A stretch of 64,000 nucleotides of DNA from Colwellia polaris. Its GTDB lineage: Bacteria > Pseudomonadota > Gammaproteobacteria > Enterobacterales > Alteromonadaceae. Positions within the stretch are counted from its first letter, which is position 1; each line of letters opens with the position of its first letter. The notes under the pieces were generated by a model. It searched no databases and was not told the DNA's origin. It worked only from the letters and a program-made list of their open reading frames with translations. Positions 27,679 to 37,531 of the stretch are shown here, in pieces. A program made the translations under genes and the position numbers. The DNA lies in contig NZ_NBOE01000003.1 in assembly GCF_002104515.1 (NCBI RefSeq), positions 186,001-250,000 of the forward strand, in the 5' to 3' direction.

Positions 27679-28155
27679 TTAAATGTGTTCTACGCCAACA
27701 ATTTCATATTCAACTATACCGCCTGGGGTAGTTATTTCAATTTCTGAATCAACCTCTTTACCAATTAAACCGCGGGCAATTGGTGAGTTTAATGAAATAC
27801 GGCCTGTTTTAAAGTCAGCTTCATCATCGCCAACAATTTTATAAGTTACTTCAACTTCAGTTTCAATATTTAATAGTGTAACTGTTGAGCCAAAAATAAC
27901 CTTACCCGTATTAGGTATTTTAGTTACGTCTATAACTTGCGCGTTACATAAGCGACCTTCAATATCTTGAATGCGGCCTTCACAGAACCCCTGCTCTTCT
28001 TTCGCAGCATGGTACTCAGCATTTTCTTTCAGATCGCCATGTTCACGCGCATCAGCAATATCTTTTACAATACGTGGACGCTTTTCGGTTTTTAATACTC
28101 TTAATTCTTCTTTTAATTGCTCTGCACCAAGCAATGTCATCGGATACTTTGTCAT
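27679..28155 (-). CDS. greA: Transcription elongation factor GreA
   Basis: A 158-residue protein, the standard GreA length, with the N-terminal coiled coil carrying the acidic tip ([22 protein letters not shown]) and the C-terminal FKBP-like domain ending [29 protein letters not shown]. It rescues backtracked RNA polymerase by stimulating transcript cleavage. The start was set at ATG 28155 ([14 protein letters not shown]), preceded by AAGAAGAG; an upstream TTG would add six basic residues and is unlikely. Confidence 0.96.
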   Translation of the reverse strand: MTKYPMTLLGAEQLKEELRVLKTEKRPRIVKDIADAREHGDLKENAEYHAAKEEQGFCEGRIQDIEGRLCNAQVIDVTKIPNTGKVIFGSTVTLLNIETEVEVTYKIVGDDEADFKTGRISLNSPIARGLIGKEVDSEIEITTPGGIVEYEIVGVEHI

Positions 28156-28178
28156 TTTACTCTTCTTTTTCAAACAAT

Positions 28179-28223
28179 AAAGGCGGTTTACCTATACTAA
28201 ATAATAGAAGGTAACCACCTTTA
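28179..28223 (-). terminator. Hairpin between carB and greA
   Basis: AAAGGCGGTTTACCT and AGGTAACCACCTTT form a long imperfect stem; on the - strand it is followed by ATTGTTTG. Candidate carB terminator or greA leader structure. Confidence 0.5.
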
Positions 28224-28296
28224 GAAAATTATTCGCTTACGTTTACTTTACCGTTAATTTGTTCAAATTGCAGAACAAATTAACTTTTCTAGCAAC

Positions 28297-31200
28297 TTAT
28301 TTACAGCGTGTGTGTAATTCTTGTATAGAATTTACGATATTGCGGTCGTCTGCGGCATGTGATTGACACGCTGCAAATGCGGCATTCAATGTTGTAGTAT
28401 ATGCCACTTTGTAACGTAAAGCACCACCACGTAATACTTTAGAGTCTTCAATTGCTTTACGACCCTCGGTAGTATTAATAATGTAGGTATACTCACCGTT
28501 TTTAATTCTATCGAGAATATGTGGGCGACCTTCATGTACTTTGTTAACTAAACGACAAGGGATATTGGCTTCGCCTAGAATTACCGCGGTACCATGCGTA
28601 GCATCAAGTTCATAACCTAAAGCAACCATTTGTTTAGCAAGCTCTACCACACGACCTTTATCGCTATGACGCACTGAAACTAAAGCTCGACCATCTTTTG
28701 GTACAGAAACACCCGCACCTAAGTTAGCTTTAGCATAAGCTTCTTCAAAGGTATCGCCAACACCCATTACTTCACCCGTTGAACGCATTTCAGGGCCAAC
28801 TAAAGGATCACTACCGTGGAACTTATTAAATGGGATAACCACTTCTTTAACAGAGAAATACGGAGGAATAACTTCCTTAGTAATACCTTGCTCTTTCAGT
28901 GACTTACCTGCCATTACACGCGCACCAACTTTAGCTAACGGTACCGCCGTTGCTTTTGATACAAATGGGATTGTACGAGCAGCACGAGGGTTAACCTCGA
29001 TTAAATAAACTTTGCCATCTTTTACTGCCATTTGTGTATTCATTAGGCCAATAACACCTAACTCAAACGCTAAGTCAGTAACTTGCTTGCGCATAACGTC
29101 TTGTACTTCTTGGCTTAAGCTGTATGCCGGTAATGAACATGCTGAGTCACCTGAATGCACACCCGCTTGTTCGATATGCTGCATAATGCCACCTACAACT
29201 ACATCTGTGCCGTCACATACAACGTCGATATCAACTTCAATCGCGTCATCTAAGAAATGGTCAAGTAGCACCGGTGAGTCATTTGATACACTTACCGCTT
29301 CCGTCATATAACGACGTAAATCATCTAAATCATAAACTATTTCCATTGCACGACCACCTAAAACATAAGATGGACGAACCACGAGTGGGAAACCAATGGT
29401 TTCAGCTTTTGCCATAGCTTCATCAAGAGAAGTAACCGTAGCATTTTCTGGTTGTAATAAACCTAAACGGTCTACCGCTTGTTGAAAGCGTTCACGATCT
29501 TCTGCACGGTCAATGGCATCGGGAGAAGTACCAATAATTGGCACACCAGCAGCTTCTAAAGCACGTGCTAATTTCAGTGGTGTTTGACCACCGTATTGTA
29601 CGATTACGCCTTTAGGCTTTTCAATGCGAACAATTTCGAGCACATCTTCAAAAGTAATTGACTCAAAATACAAACGATCTGATGTGTCGTAGTCAGTTGA
29701 AACAGTTTCAGGGTTACAGTTAACCATAATAGTTTCAAAACCGTCTTCGCGTAATGCTAATGCTGCGTGTACACAACAATAATCAAATTCGATACCTTGG
29801 CCGATACGGTTTGGACCGCCACCTAAGATCATAATTGATTCTTTGCCGGTTGGGTTTGCTTCACATTCTTCATCATACGTTGAGTACATGTAAGCTGTGT
29901 CTGAGCTAAACTCTGCCGCACAGGTATCTACACGTTTGTAAACAGGGAAGATATTGGCATTATGACGCTTTTTACGTACTTCAGCTTCAGCAACACCAAT
30001 TAAGTCAGCTAAACGTGAGTCTGCGAAACCTTTACGTTTGAGTTTGCGCAAATAAGTTGGCGTTAATACTTTTAAGCCACCTTCGCTAACTTTCGCTTCA
30101 TCTAAAATAATATCTTCAATTTGTACCAGAAACCAACGGTCAATTTTGGTTAAGCGGAAAATATCATCAACACTTAAACCAAGGCGGAAGGCGTCACCAA
30201 TATACCAAATACGATCAGCGCCAGCTTCTTGTAACTCGTGCATAATTTTGGTTTTAGCACCCGGTTGAGTTACATCAACCATAGAATCAAAACCATTAAC
30301 GCCAACTTCTAAGCCACGAAGCGCTTTTTGTAATGACTCTTGCTGATTACGTCCAATTGACATGACCTCGCCAACAGATTTCATTTGCGTGGTAAGACGA
30401 TCTTCTGCACCAGCAAATTTCTCAAAGTTAAAACGAGGTATTTTAGTTACAACGTAATCGATAGTTGGCTCAAATGACGCAGGTGTTTTACCGCCGGTAA
30501 TATCATTAGTTAATTCATCAAGCGTATAACCTACTGCAAGTTTTGCTGCAATTTTAGCAATTGGGAAGCCAGTTGCTTTTGATGCTAATGCTGACGAACG
30601 AGAAACACGTGGGTTCATCTCGATAATAACCATACGGCCAGTATCAGGACAAATACCAAACTGTACGTTTGAGCCACCCGTTTCAACACCAATTTCACGT
30701 AATACCGCAATCGATGCATTACGCATGATTTGATATTCTTTATCCGTTAAGGTTTGTGCTGGTGCAACCGTGATTGAATCACCTGTATGAATGCCCATTG
30801 GGTCGAAGTTTTCAATCGAACAAATTATGATACAGTTATCATTTTTGTCGCGAACCACTTCCATTTCATATTCTTTCCAACCAATTAATGATTCATCAAT
30901 CAATAATTCAGAAGTTGGAGAAAGATCTAAGCCACGTGTACAAATTTCGGTAAATTCTTCGCGGTTATAAGCAATACCGCCACCTGAGCCACCCATAGTA
31001 AATGATGGGCGAATAATACACGGAAAACCTAAGTTCTTACTTGCTTCATGTGCTTCTTCAAGTGTGTGTACAATTTCAGCGCGTGGTGTTTCTAAACCAA
31101 TCGCTTTCATTGCTTTATCGAAACGACTGCGGTCTTCAGCTTTATCAATTGCATCAGCTGTAGCGCCAATCATTTCAACATTAAATTCTTTTAAAACGCC

Positions 31201-31515
31201 TTTAGCTTCTAGCTCTAACGCACAGTTTAAAGCGGTTTGGCCACCCATAGTCGGTAGCACAGCACAAGGACGTTCTTTTTCAATAATTTTACGTACAACT
31301 TCCCAGTGAATAGGTTCGATGTAAGTTGCATCGGCCATTTCAGGATCGGTCATAATAGTTGCTGGGTTCGAGTTAACTAGAATAACTCGGTAACCTTCTT
31401 CGCGTAGCGCTTTACAGGCTTGTGCACCTGAGTAATCAAACTCACATGCTTGGCCAATAACAATTGGTCCTGCGCCTAAGATCAAGATACTTTTTAAATC
31501 AGTACGTTTTGCCAT
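28297..31515 (-). CDS. carB: Carbamoyl-phosphate synthase large subunit
   Basis: A 1072-residue enzyme making carbamoyl phosphate for pyrimidines and arginine. Two homologous halves each carry a pre-ATP-grasp and ATP-grasp domain: N-terminal half with [15 protein letters not shown] and [15 protein letters not shown]-terminal half with [17 protein letters not shown] and [14 protein letters not shown]; an oligomerisation domain lies between and the regulatory MGS-like domain ends the protein ([27 protein letters not shown]). It is encoded 29 bp after carA. Length is normal. Confidence 0.98.
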   Translation of the reverse strand: MAKRTDLKSILILGAGPIVIGQACEFDYSGAQACKALREEGYRVILVNSNPATIMTDPEMADATYIEPIHWEVVRKIIEKERPCAVLPTMGGQTALNCALELEAKGVLKEFNVEMIGATADAIDKAEDRSRFDKAMKAIGLETPRAEIVHTLEEAHEASKNLGFPCIIRPSFTMGGSGGGIAYNREEFTEICTRGLDLSPTSELLIDESLIGWKEYEMEVVRDKNDNCIIICSIENFDPMGIHTGDSITVAPAQTLTDKEYQIMRNASIAVLREIGVETGGSNVQFGICPDTGRMVIIEMNPRVSRSSALASKATGFPIAKIAAKLAVGYTLDELTNDITGGKTPASFEPTIDYVVTKIPRFNFEKFAGAEDRLTTQMKSVGEVMSIGRNQQESLQKALRGLEVGVNGFDSMVDVTQPGAKTKIMHELQEAGADRIWYIGDAFRLGLSVDDIFRLTKIDRWFLVQIEDIILDEAKVSEGGLKVLTPTYLRKLKRKGFADSRLADLIGVAEAEVRKKRHNANIFPVYKRVDTCAAEFSSDTAYMYSTYDEECEANPTGKESIMILGGGPNRIGQGIEFDYCCVHAALALREDGFETIMVNCNPETVSTDYDTSDRLYFESITFEDVLEIVRIEKPKGVIVQYGGQTPLKLARALEAAGVPIIGTSPDAIDRAEDRERFQQAVDRLGLLQPENATVTSLDEAMAKAETIGFPLVVRPSYVLGGRAMEIVYDLDDLRRYMTEAVSVSNDSPVLLDHFLDDAIEVDIDVVCDGTDVVVGGIMQHIEQAGVHSGDSACSLPAYSLSQEVQDVMRKQVTDLAFELGVIGLMNTQMAVKDGKVYLIEVNPRAARTIPFVSKATAVPLAKVGARVMAGKSLKEQGITKEVIPPYFSVKEVVIPFNKFHGSDPLVGPEMRSTGEVMGVGDTFEEAYAKANLGAGVSVPKDGRALVSVRHSDKGRVVELAKQMVALGYELDATHGTAVILGEANIPCRLVNKVHEGRPHILDRIKNGEYTYIINTTEGRKAIEDSKVLRGGALRYKVAYTTTLNAAFAACQSHAADDRNIVNSIQELHTRCK

Positions 31516-31544
31516 TTTCTATTCTCTCTTCTCTTGTCTAAGGG

Positions 31545-32690
31545 CTAAGCTTTTTTTGAAGCAACGATTAAGTCGATAAAATGATCGAACAACGGAGCGG
31601 CATCAGTTGGGCCTGGGCTTGCTTCAGGGTGGCCTTGAAAACTAAACGCAGGTTTATCTGTACGATGAATACCTTGAATTGAACCATCGAACAATGAAGT
31701 GTGGGTTACTTTTAAGTTGTCAGATAAGTTATTTTCGTCAACAGCAAAACCATGGTTTTGCGCAGTGATCATCACAACATTACGCTCAAAGTCTTTTACA
31801 GGGTGATTGCCACCATGATGACCGAATTTCATTTTAATAGTTTGTGCACCGCTAGCCAAAGCTAACAATTGGTGACCTAAACAAATACCAAATACTGGGA
31901 TATCCGTTGTTAAGAAGGTTTTTATCGCGCTAATGGCATAATCACATGGCTCAGGGTCACCTGGGCCATTAGATAAGAAAATACCGTCTGGGTTCATCGC
32001 TAAAACTTCTTCAGCTGAGGTTTGTGCAGGGACTACGGTAAGTTTACAGCCACGGTCTACTAACATACGTAAAATATTACGTTTAGCACCAAAATCGTAT
32101 GCAACTACATGAAACTGTGAGTTTTCAGGTGTAACATGACCTTTTCCTAACTGCCAGCTGCCTTCTGTCCATTGGTATGATTCTTTCGTAGAAACAACTT
32201 TTGCTAAGTCCATACCTTTAAGACCAGGGAACGCCTGTGCTTGAGATAAAGCCTTTGCTGCTTCAACATTGTCATCGCTGAAGTCACCAGCGATTATACA
32301 ACCGTTTTGTGCGCCTTTTTCACGTAAAATACGGGTAAGTTTGCGCGTGTCTATATCCGCAATACCTAAAATATTTTTTGCTTTTAAGTAGTCAGCTAAA
32401 CTTTGCTCATTACGAAAGTTACTTGCGAGTAGCGGTAAATCACGAATTACTAAACCTTTTGCCCAAATAGTACTAGATTCTTCATCTTCACTATTGGTAC
32501 CTGTGTTACCTATGTGTGGATATGTAAGGGTAACAATTTGCTCTGCATAAGAGGGATCTGTCAAAATTTCTTGGTAGCCTGTCATTGAAGTATTAAATAC
32601 TACTTCACCCACAGCCGTCCCTTCTGCACCGATAGCGGTGCCCTTAAATACAGTGCCGTCTTCAAGCACTAAAATGGCAGATTTAGTCAA
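31545..32690 (-). CDS. carA: Carbamoyl-phosphate synthase small subunit (TTG start)
   Basis: A 381-residue glutamine amidotransferase subunit. The triad is Cys270 in GICLGHQ, His354 and Glu356 in [11 protein letters not shown]. It releases ammonia from glutamine and channels it to CarB. The start codon is TTG at 32690 with an excellent GGAGG six bases ahead, and the protein then begins [12 protein letters not shown]. coli carA also uses a UUG start, so the rare codon is conserved and may set the expression level. The leader holds a long inverted repeat (32780-32819). Confidence 0.97.
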   Translation of the reverse strand: MTKSAILVLEDGTVFKGTAIGAEGTAVGEVVFNTSMTGYQEILTDPSYAEQIVTLTYPHIGNTGTNSEDEESSTIWAKGLVIRDLPLLASNFRNEQSLADYLKAKNILGIADIDTRKLTRILREKGAQNGCIIAGDFSDDNVEAAKALSQAQAFPGLKGMDLAKVVSTKESYQWTEGSWQLGKGHVTPENSQFHVVAYDFGAKRNILRMLVDRGCKLTVVPAQTSAEEVLAMNPDGIFLSNGPGDPEPCDYAISAIKTFLTTDIPVFGICLGHQLLALASGAQTIKMKFGHHGGNHPVKDFERNVVMITAQNHGFAVDENNLSDNLKVTHTSLFDGSIQGIHRTDKPAFSFQGHPEASPGPTDAAPLFDHFIDLIVASKKA

Positions 32691-32779
32691 TGTAACCTCC
32701 GTTAAGAAGAAAGAAAATTAATGGCCAAACAACTAATAACTTAACCATTAATGATAAAAGCGATACGCACAAAAATTGC

Positions 32780-32819
32780 CAAAAATTTACTCATGTTCAC
32801 CATGAAGTGTAAATTTTTG
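32780..32819. promoter_or_regulatory. Long inverted repeat in the carAB leader
   Basis: CAAAAATTTAC (32780-32790) and GTAAATTTTTG (32809-32819) are exact reverse complements, with an inner TCATG/CATGA pair around TTCAC. It lies about 90 bp upstream of the carA start codon. It could be an operator or an RNA hairpin that controls carAB by pyrimidine or arginine supply; no T-run makes it a simple terminator. Confidence 0.5.
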
Positions 32820-32987
32820 ACAAAATCCACTTATTTTACGCTTGTAAGCTTCTTTCGTCTAGTAATAATTGTAAAAACTCTATACTTTTAACGTTATTGC
32901 AACAAAAGCGTCAAAAACAACACTTTACTATACACAACACCCGTAAATACTAACCATTTAGTCAGGTTTTATTCACTTAAGTAATTT

Positions 32988-33794
32988 CTAATTTTTTAAA
33001 CCTAATACATCTTGCATGTCATAAAAACCTGGGGTTGCTTCACTCAACCAAAAGGCAGCACGCATTGCACCAAGAGCAAAAGTCATTCGAGAACTCGCTT
33101 TATGTGTTAACTCAAGTCGTTCACCAATATCTGCAAAGTAGGCGGTATGTTCACCAATGATGTCCCCTGCTCTAACGGTAGCAAAGCCAATGGTTTCACG
33201 ACTACGTTCTTCAGTAATACCTTCACGTCCGTAAACTGCCACTTTATTTAAGTCTCGACCTAAAGTGTCAGCAATAACTTGGCCCATTTTAACTGCGGTG
33301 CCAGACGGTGCGTCTTTTTTAAACCTGTGGTGCGCTTCAAAAATTTCTATATCAGTATAGTCACCAATTGCTTTCGTGGTAACTTCTAATAGTTTAAATA
33401 ACAAATTTACGCCTACACTGGTATTCGGCGCTAAAACAACGGGGATTTTTTCACCTGCGGTTTTAATGGTTTCGACTTGTGAGTCAGAAAAACCGGTAGT
33501 ACCAATGACCAATGCTTTATTGTGTTGCTGACACCAATTAAGGTGCTCTAATGTTGCTTCAATCGAAGTAAAGTCGATTAACACATCTGCTGCTAATAAT
33601 GTTTGATAATCTGTTGTAGTTTTTTGACCTATAGCACCAACTCCGGCTATTTCGCCTAAATCAAAGTTTTCGAATGATGAACCAACTCGAACACTTCCAC
33701 CGACAAGTTCAACAGATTTATGCTCTATTGCTGCTTGAATTAAATTGCGGCCCATACGCCCGCTACAACCTAGAATAGCTACTTTTACTTTCAT
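32988..33794 (-). CDS. dapB: 4-hydroxy-tetrahydrodipicolinate reductase
   Basis: A 268-residue NAD(P)H-dependent reductase of the lysine/diaminopimelate pathway. The nucleotide loop is [11 protein letters not shown] (9-19); the substrate/catalytic segment is [15 protein letters not shown] (about 155-169), with the catalytic His pair and Lys. It lies next to carAB, as in many gammaproteobacteria. It follows an NTF2-like gene by 34 bp, probably on the same transcript. Confidence 0.97.
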   Translation of the reverse strand: MKVKVAILGCSGRMGRNLIQAAIEHKSVELVGGSVRVGSSFENFDLGEIAGVGAIGQKTTTDYQTLLAADVLIDFTSIEATLEHLNWCQQHNKALVIGTTGFSDSQVETIKTAGEKIPVVLAPNTSVGVNLLFKLLEVTTKAIGDYTDIEIFEAHHRFKKDAPSGTAVKMGQVIADTLGRDLNKVAVYGREGITEERSRETIGFATVRAGDIIGEHTAYFADIGERLELTHKASSRMTFALGAMRAAFWLSEATPGFYDMQDVLGLKN

Positions 33795-33828
33795 GAAAAC
33801 GTATTCCTAATACGGTAATGCTATAAGT

Positions 33829-34254
33829 CTACTTATAAGCAATTTTAAAAGGGGTTTCTAAATCAATAGATTGGCTTAGCTCTTGTGACACTACATTAAA
33901 TATGCGCCATTGCCCTGTTGTTAAAACTAAATGGTAAAAAGCAGAGAAGTCCGTAAAAACTTCCTCATTAGGGCCAATAAACTGCCAATCAACACACGCA
34001 AGTATGACATCGTCTTTTAACTGACTAAAGCTCGACTTTAATGGCAAAAAATGTGATATTTTTGCATGTGATAATACTGTAAATATATCTAAAAACTCTT
34101 CTGTAAAGGTTTTGTCATTGGTAATTAAAACTGCCTTATCTGGCGTATGCAACGTACAAGGCAACTGATAACATTGTTTTACAGCCGACATTTCTTGTTG
34201 CTGAAACGCCACTATATAACGCTGAAATAAGTCTTCTATTGCTTGTGTTTGCAT
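33829..34254 (-). CDS. NTF2/SnoaL-like small protein, unknown function
   Basis: A 141-residue protein with the layout of an NTF2-like fold: N-terminal helix (IEDLFQRYIVAFQQQEMSAVKQCYQLPCTLH), then strands ending in a typical WRIFNVV. No signal peptide and no clear catalytic residues. It lies upstream of dapB with a 34-bp gap. Such proteins bind small ligands or act as isomerases; no activity is assigned here. Confidence 0.6.
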   Translation of the reverse strand: MQTQAIEDLFQRYIVAFQQQEMSAVKQCYQLPCTLHTPDKAVLITNDKTFTEEFLDIFTVLSHAKISHFLPLKSSFSQLKDDVILACVDWQFIGPNEEVFTDFSAFYHLVLTTGQWRIFNVVSQELSQSIDLETPFKIAYK

Positions 34255-34316
34255 GAATATCTTAATACCTATGATTTACTATCAATTATTTTTAATGTTT
34301 AAATTGAGCTTATAAA

Positions 34317-34339
34317 AAAGCCCTCAACTGAGGGCTTTT
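34317..34339 (-). terminator. Rho-independent terminator after fklB
   Basis: AAGCCCTC / GAGGGCTT with AACT loop, followed by T-rich sequence on the - strand. Confidence 0.88.
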
Positions 34340-34353
34340 AAAAATAAGCTTAT

Positions 34354-34977
34354 TTAGCTAACAACCGCTAATAACTCAACGTCGAATATTAACGTTGCAT
34401 AAGGTGGTATTGCACCTTGAGAACCACGCTCGCCGTATGCTAAGCCGTAAGGCACGTATAAACGCCACTTTGAACCTTCAGTCATTAATTGTAATGCTTC
34501 AGTCCAACCAGCGATAACGCCGCCCACTGGAAATTCAGCAGGTTGGCCACGATCAACTGAGCTATCAAAGATATCACCATTGATGAATGTACCGTGGTAA
34601 TGAACACGAACAGTGCTTGCTGCTGTTGGTGTTTCGCCTTCACCAGTAGCGATTACTTCGTATTGTAAGCCTGATTCAGTTGTAGTTACTTCATCACGTT
34701 TTGCATTTTCTACTAAAAATGCTTCACCTTCAGCTGCTTTAACTTTAGCTTCAGCTTGCTCTAGTTCTTGTAATTTTTTAGATACAATACCAAACGCTTC
34801 ATTTAAATCTTCGTCAGATACTTGGCTTTCAGTATTAGCAATAGCATCTGCTAAACCAGCTTGTACAGCTGATACATCAAAGTCTTTAAAAGGGTTATTA
34901 CGAAGTTGATCACCAAGTTGACGACCTACACCGTAGCTTACGCGTTGTTCAATTGTTTCAAGTTTATTTTCTGACAT
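34354..34977 (-). CDS. fklB: FKBP-type peptidyl-prolyl isomerase FklB
   Basis: A 207-residue protein with an N-terminal dimerising helical domain (VSYGVGRQLGDQLRNNPFKDFD) and a C-terminal FKBP domain (TVRVHYHGTFINGDIFDSSVDRGQPAEFPVGGVIAGWTEALQLM, then IPPYATLIFDVELL). It catalyses cis-trans isomerisation of prolyl bonds. There is no signal peptide, so it is cytoplasmic, and length matches E. coli FklB rather than FkpA. It is a single-gene unit with its own terminator. Confidence 0.93.
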   Translation of the reverse strand: MSENKLETIEQRVSYGVGRQLGDQLRNNPFKDFDVSAVQAGLADAIANTESQVSDEDLNEAFGIVSKKLQELEQAEAKVKAAEGEAFLVENAKRDEVTTTESGLQYEVIATGEGETPTAASTVRVHYHGTFINGDIFDSSVDRGQPAEFPVGGVIAGWTEALQLMTEGSKWRLYVPYGLAYGERGSQGAIPPYATLIFDVELLAVVS

Positions 34978-35134
34978 TATTTAATCTTCACTTAATTAAT
35001 ACGATAAAAATTCGCCATACAATAGCATAAATTTAACGCCCTCTGAAGTGCTAGCGAAGGTGAATTTGTTATTTATTATAAGTTTTTTATCTTTCACCTT
35101 GCATTGACGGTTAAGGTTTAATAATCCAAAACAA

Positions 35135-36121
35135 TTAAGGTAGACTTTTCGTTATTCTTTCATAGCACTGCATTAGTACAGGTGCTGATAAATTTAATTT
35201 TTCAACGAGCTTAACTGGGTAGGCAATTAATACGTCGAATTCCGAGTTAGATCCTGCGGCTAAATCTCGTTGCATTGAAGTTTCACTACTATCGGGTAAG
35301 CGTGATAAAAAGCTTAAGGTTTCTTTTATATGTTTGTCGCCAAGGCCTACGCCTGACTTTCTCGCTATATCGCCATACTCATTAACAATACGCTCTAATA
35401 AAAAAGCAATATGGCTTTGCGCTCTAATTTCGCCTAAATTTAACTTTCTTGCCGATGCTAGAGTCCCCCAAGCTGCAACAAGTATAAATTTACGCCATAA
35501 CGCTAATTCGATATCACTTGTCACGCCAACACTAATGCCTGCCAAGGTTAATCGTTTGGCTATTTCACTAAGCTGTGCGGTTTCATCCATAACTAGCGTA
35601 GCTTTTTGCGGTTGGGTTTTCTCATCTGCGCGCTTTGAGGTTGAAGCAGAAAATGAGCCTAGAGTAATGTGCGGTTTAGCCCCAGTATGATTTATCACGC
35701 CTTCGGCAGACTTCTCCGCTATTATTTTTGCTAAACCGCCAATAATATTTTCTTTTGCTACACCGTACTCATGCATTATTTCAGCGGCATTAACACCATT
35801 TAATAAAGGAATAATTTTTGTATTTTCAGTGATTAAAGGTGTTATCTGTGCAAGAGATTCTGCCAGGTGATATGACTTTACGCACAAAAAGATAACATCT
35901 GCAGGTGAAGATAAACTGTTTAGTGTCAAGTTTTCAGCATTAACAACATTAAGGTTATCTAAGTGCACATCGCCTTCAATACTTTTAATGGTTAAGCCAG
36001 TTTTTTGCATGGCTTGCAATTGTTTACCACGCGCAATAAAAGTAACCTTCTCCCCATGTTGTGCTAAACGACCACCAAAATAACCACCAACAGCACCACA
36101 CCCTACAATGACAAAATGCAT
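35135..36121 (-). CDS. panE: 2-dehydropantoate 2-reductase
   Basis: A 328-residue NADPH-dependent enzyme of the ketopantoate reductase family: the nucleotide loop GCGAVGGYFG at residues 8-17, an N-terminal Rossmann domain, and a C-terminal helical domain with ELALWRKFILVAAWGTLASARKL and NSEFDVLIAYPVKL. It reduces ketopantoate to pantoate for coenzyme A. Slightly longer than E. coli PanE (an insertion near 155-175), so another family member with a different 2-keto acid is possible. Confidence 0.8.
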   Translation of the reverse strand: MHFVIVGCGAVGGYFGGRLAQHGEKVTFIARGKQLQAMQKTGLTIKSIEGDVHLDNLNVVNAENLTLNSLSSPADVIFLCVKSYHLAESLAQITPLITENTKIIPLLNGVNAAEIMHEYGVAKENIIGGLAKIIAEKSAEGVINHTGAKPHITLGSFSASTSKRADEKTQPQKATLVMDETAQLSEIAKRLTLAGISVGVTSDIELALWRKFILVAAWGTLASARKLNLGEIRAQSHIAFLLERIVNEYGDIARKSGVGLGDKHIKETLSFLSRLPDSSETSMQRDLAAGSNSEFDVLIAYPVKLVEKLNLSAPVLMQCYERITKSLP

Positions 36122-36565
36122 TACCTTTCCTTAAATGCTAAAAATATACTGAAGTTTATCATGAAGAGTCTCAAATAATCAGACGTATCAAGCTTAAAAA
36201 ATCGTAATTAAATCACGGCTAAATTTACTGCTACATTTACTGCTCAACCTGACTTCTACTAAGCGGCATTATTTTATCTACCGACTTATTTTGCAGTAAA
36301 ACTAAAATCATCTTAACTAGAGCGACCCATTCTGACATTAGCGCCACATTTATCCCATTTAATAAACTACTGAAATTTAATATAAAAAATATTTATCGAA
36401 AAAATTCAGCACATTTTTCGAACAAACTGGTTGACGACACAAAAACTTAATGGGATTATGCCTACCTACTGAGCAATTGCCCGAACTGCACATTATGCTA
36501 GCGATAAATATAAATGTAATTCAATTGTAGGGTTACTGATAAACATAAAATAGAAAGGGTTAACT
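36122..36565. other. Divergent intergenic region upstream of the barrel gene
   Basis: About 440 bp, AT-rich; a candidate promoter at 36431-36459 is listed separately. No gene, RNA or repeat is recognised in the rest. Confidence 0.5.
36431..36459 (+). promoter_or_regulatory. Candidate sigma-70 promoter of the outer-membrane barrel gene
   Basis: TTGACG (36431-36436), a 17-bp spacer and GATTAT (36454-36459), about 107 bp upstream of the start codon. Confidence 0.5.
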
Positions 36566-37330
36566 ATGAAAAAAAGTATAAAAACATTGGGGATGACAAC
36601 AGCCTTGCTATCTTGCTGCTTGAGTGCACAAGTAATGGCAGAGGCTGGTGGTGAGTTTGATTTAAGTTTTGGCATAAAAACCAATCATTTGTGGCATGGT
36701 TTTATCGTGACCGACGGTGTGATGACTGCCGGTGCATTAGAGTATAAAACTGCAGATAAAAACACCACATTCGGACTTTGGGCTGGTGGTTCATTTAACG
36801 GGGAGTACAAAGAATTTACTTACTATGCCTCGCATAAATTTTCAGACAATTTTTTCGTTGAAATAGTCAACCATGGTAATCATTCTGGCATTGCTGATGA
36901 CGAGGTTGATATATTTAACTACTCTTCTGATGACTCTAAAACAGGTAACTTTACCGATATTGGTATGGGCTACACTTTTGCTGGTGACACACCAGTTTCA
37001 TTATACTATGCCATTATAATACAAGGTGTTGATAAGCATATTGATGATAGTTCTGGCGAGCTAGAGCGCTCCTACACTAATTATATTGAGGTTTCAGCCC
37101 CCGTTTGGCACGGCAAAAATGGCGAAACGGTTAATGCTTTTGTCGGTGGTGCATTCTCTCCGGTTCATAAGCGAAATTTCTACTCTGATAATGCCAATAT
37201 CAATAATGTCGGCTTTACTTTCTCAAAAAAAATTAACCTTTTAAATACTTCGTTCCCTGTTTCAGCAACCGCTATGTGGAACCCGGCACTTAACCATGGT
37301 GCGCTGCAAGTTGCCGTAGAGTTATTCTAA
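36566..37330 (+). CDS. Outer-membrane beta-barrel protein, putative solute porin
   Basis: A 254-residue exported protein. The signal peptide is residues 1-25 (ends VMA). The mature part begins GGEFDLSFGIKTNHLWHGFIVTDGVMTAGALEYK and alternates polar and aromatic residues, ending in Phe as outer-membrane barrels do; the style resembles the TorF/Gcw_chp porin family. It is encoded just upstream of the NCS1 permease and polyol genes, so a role in admitting the sugar alcohol through the outer membrane is plausible. A lysine-rich N-terminus and AAAGGG before the ATG support the start. Confidence 0.65.
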   Translation: MKKSIKTLGMTTALLSCCLSAQVMAEAGGEFDLSFGIKTNHLWHGFIVTDGVMTAGALEYKTADKNTTFGLWAGGSFNGEYKEFTYYASHKFSDNFFVEIVNHGNHSGIADDEVDIFNYSSDDSKTGNFTDIGMGYTFAGDTPVSLYYAIIIQGVDKHIDDSSGELERSYTNYIEVSAPVWHGKNGETVNAFVGGAFSPVHKRNFYSDNANINNVGFTFSKKINLLNTSFPVSATAMWNPALNHGALQVAVELF

Positions 37331-37531
37331 TAGAAGTATTAAAAAAAGATAATCAACTGTTATAAAACAGATGGTTAGCTTAAATATCTAATCCGCTATA
37401 TTGATTTGGGTAAACTGAAATAAAACGATAGAATTATTAATACTTAAACATCAAAAATTAATAATTTTAGTCTAAAAACTTATCACTAAGCTGGCTAAAT
37501 ATAAATGTTCAGTGATAAATAGGAATTGAAA

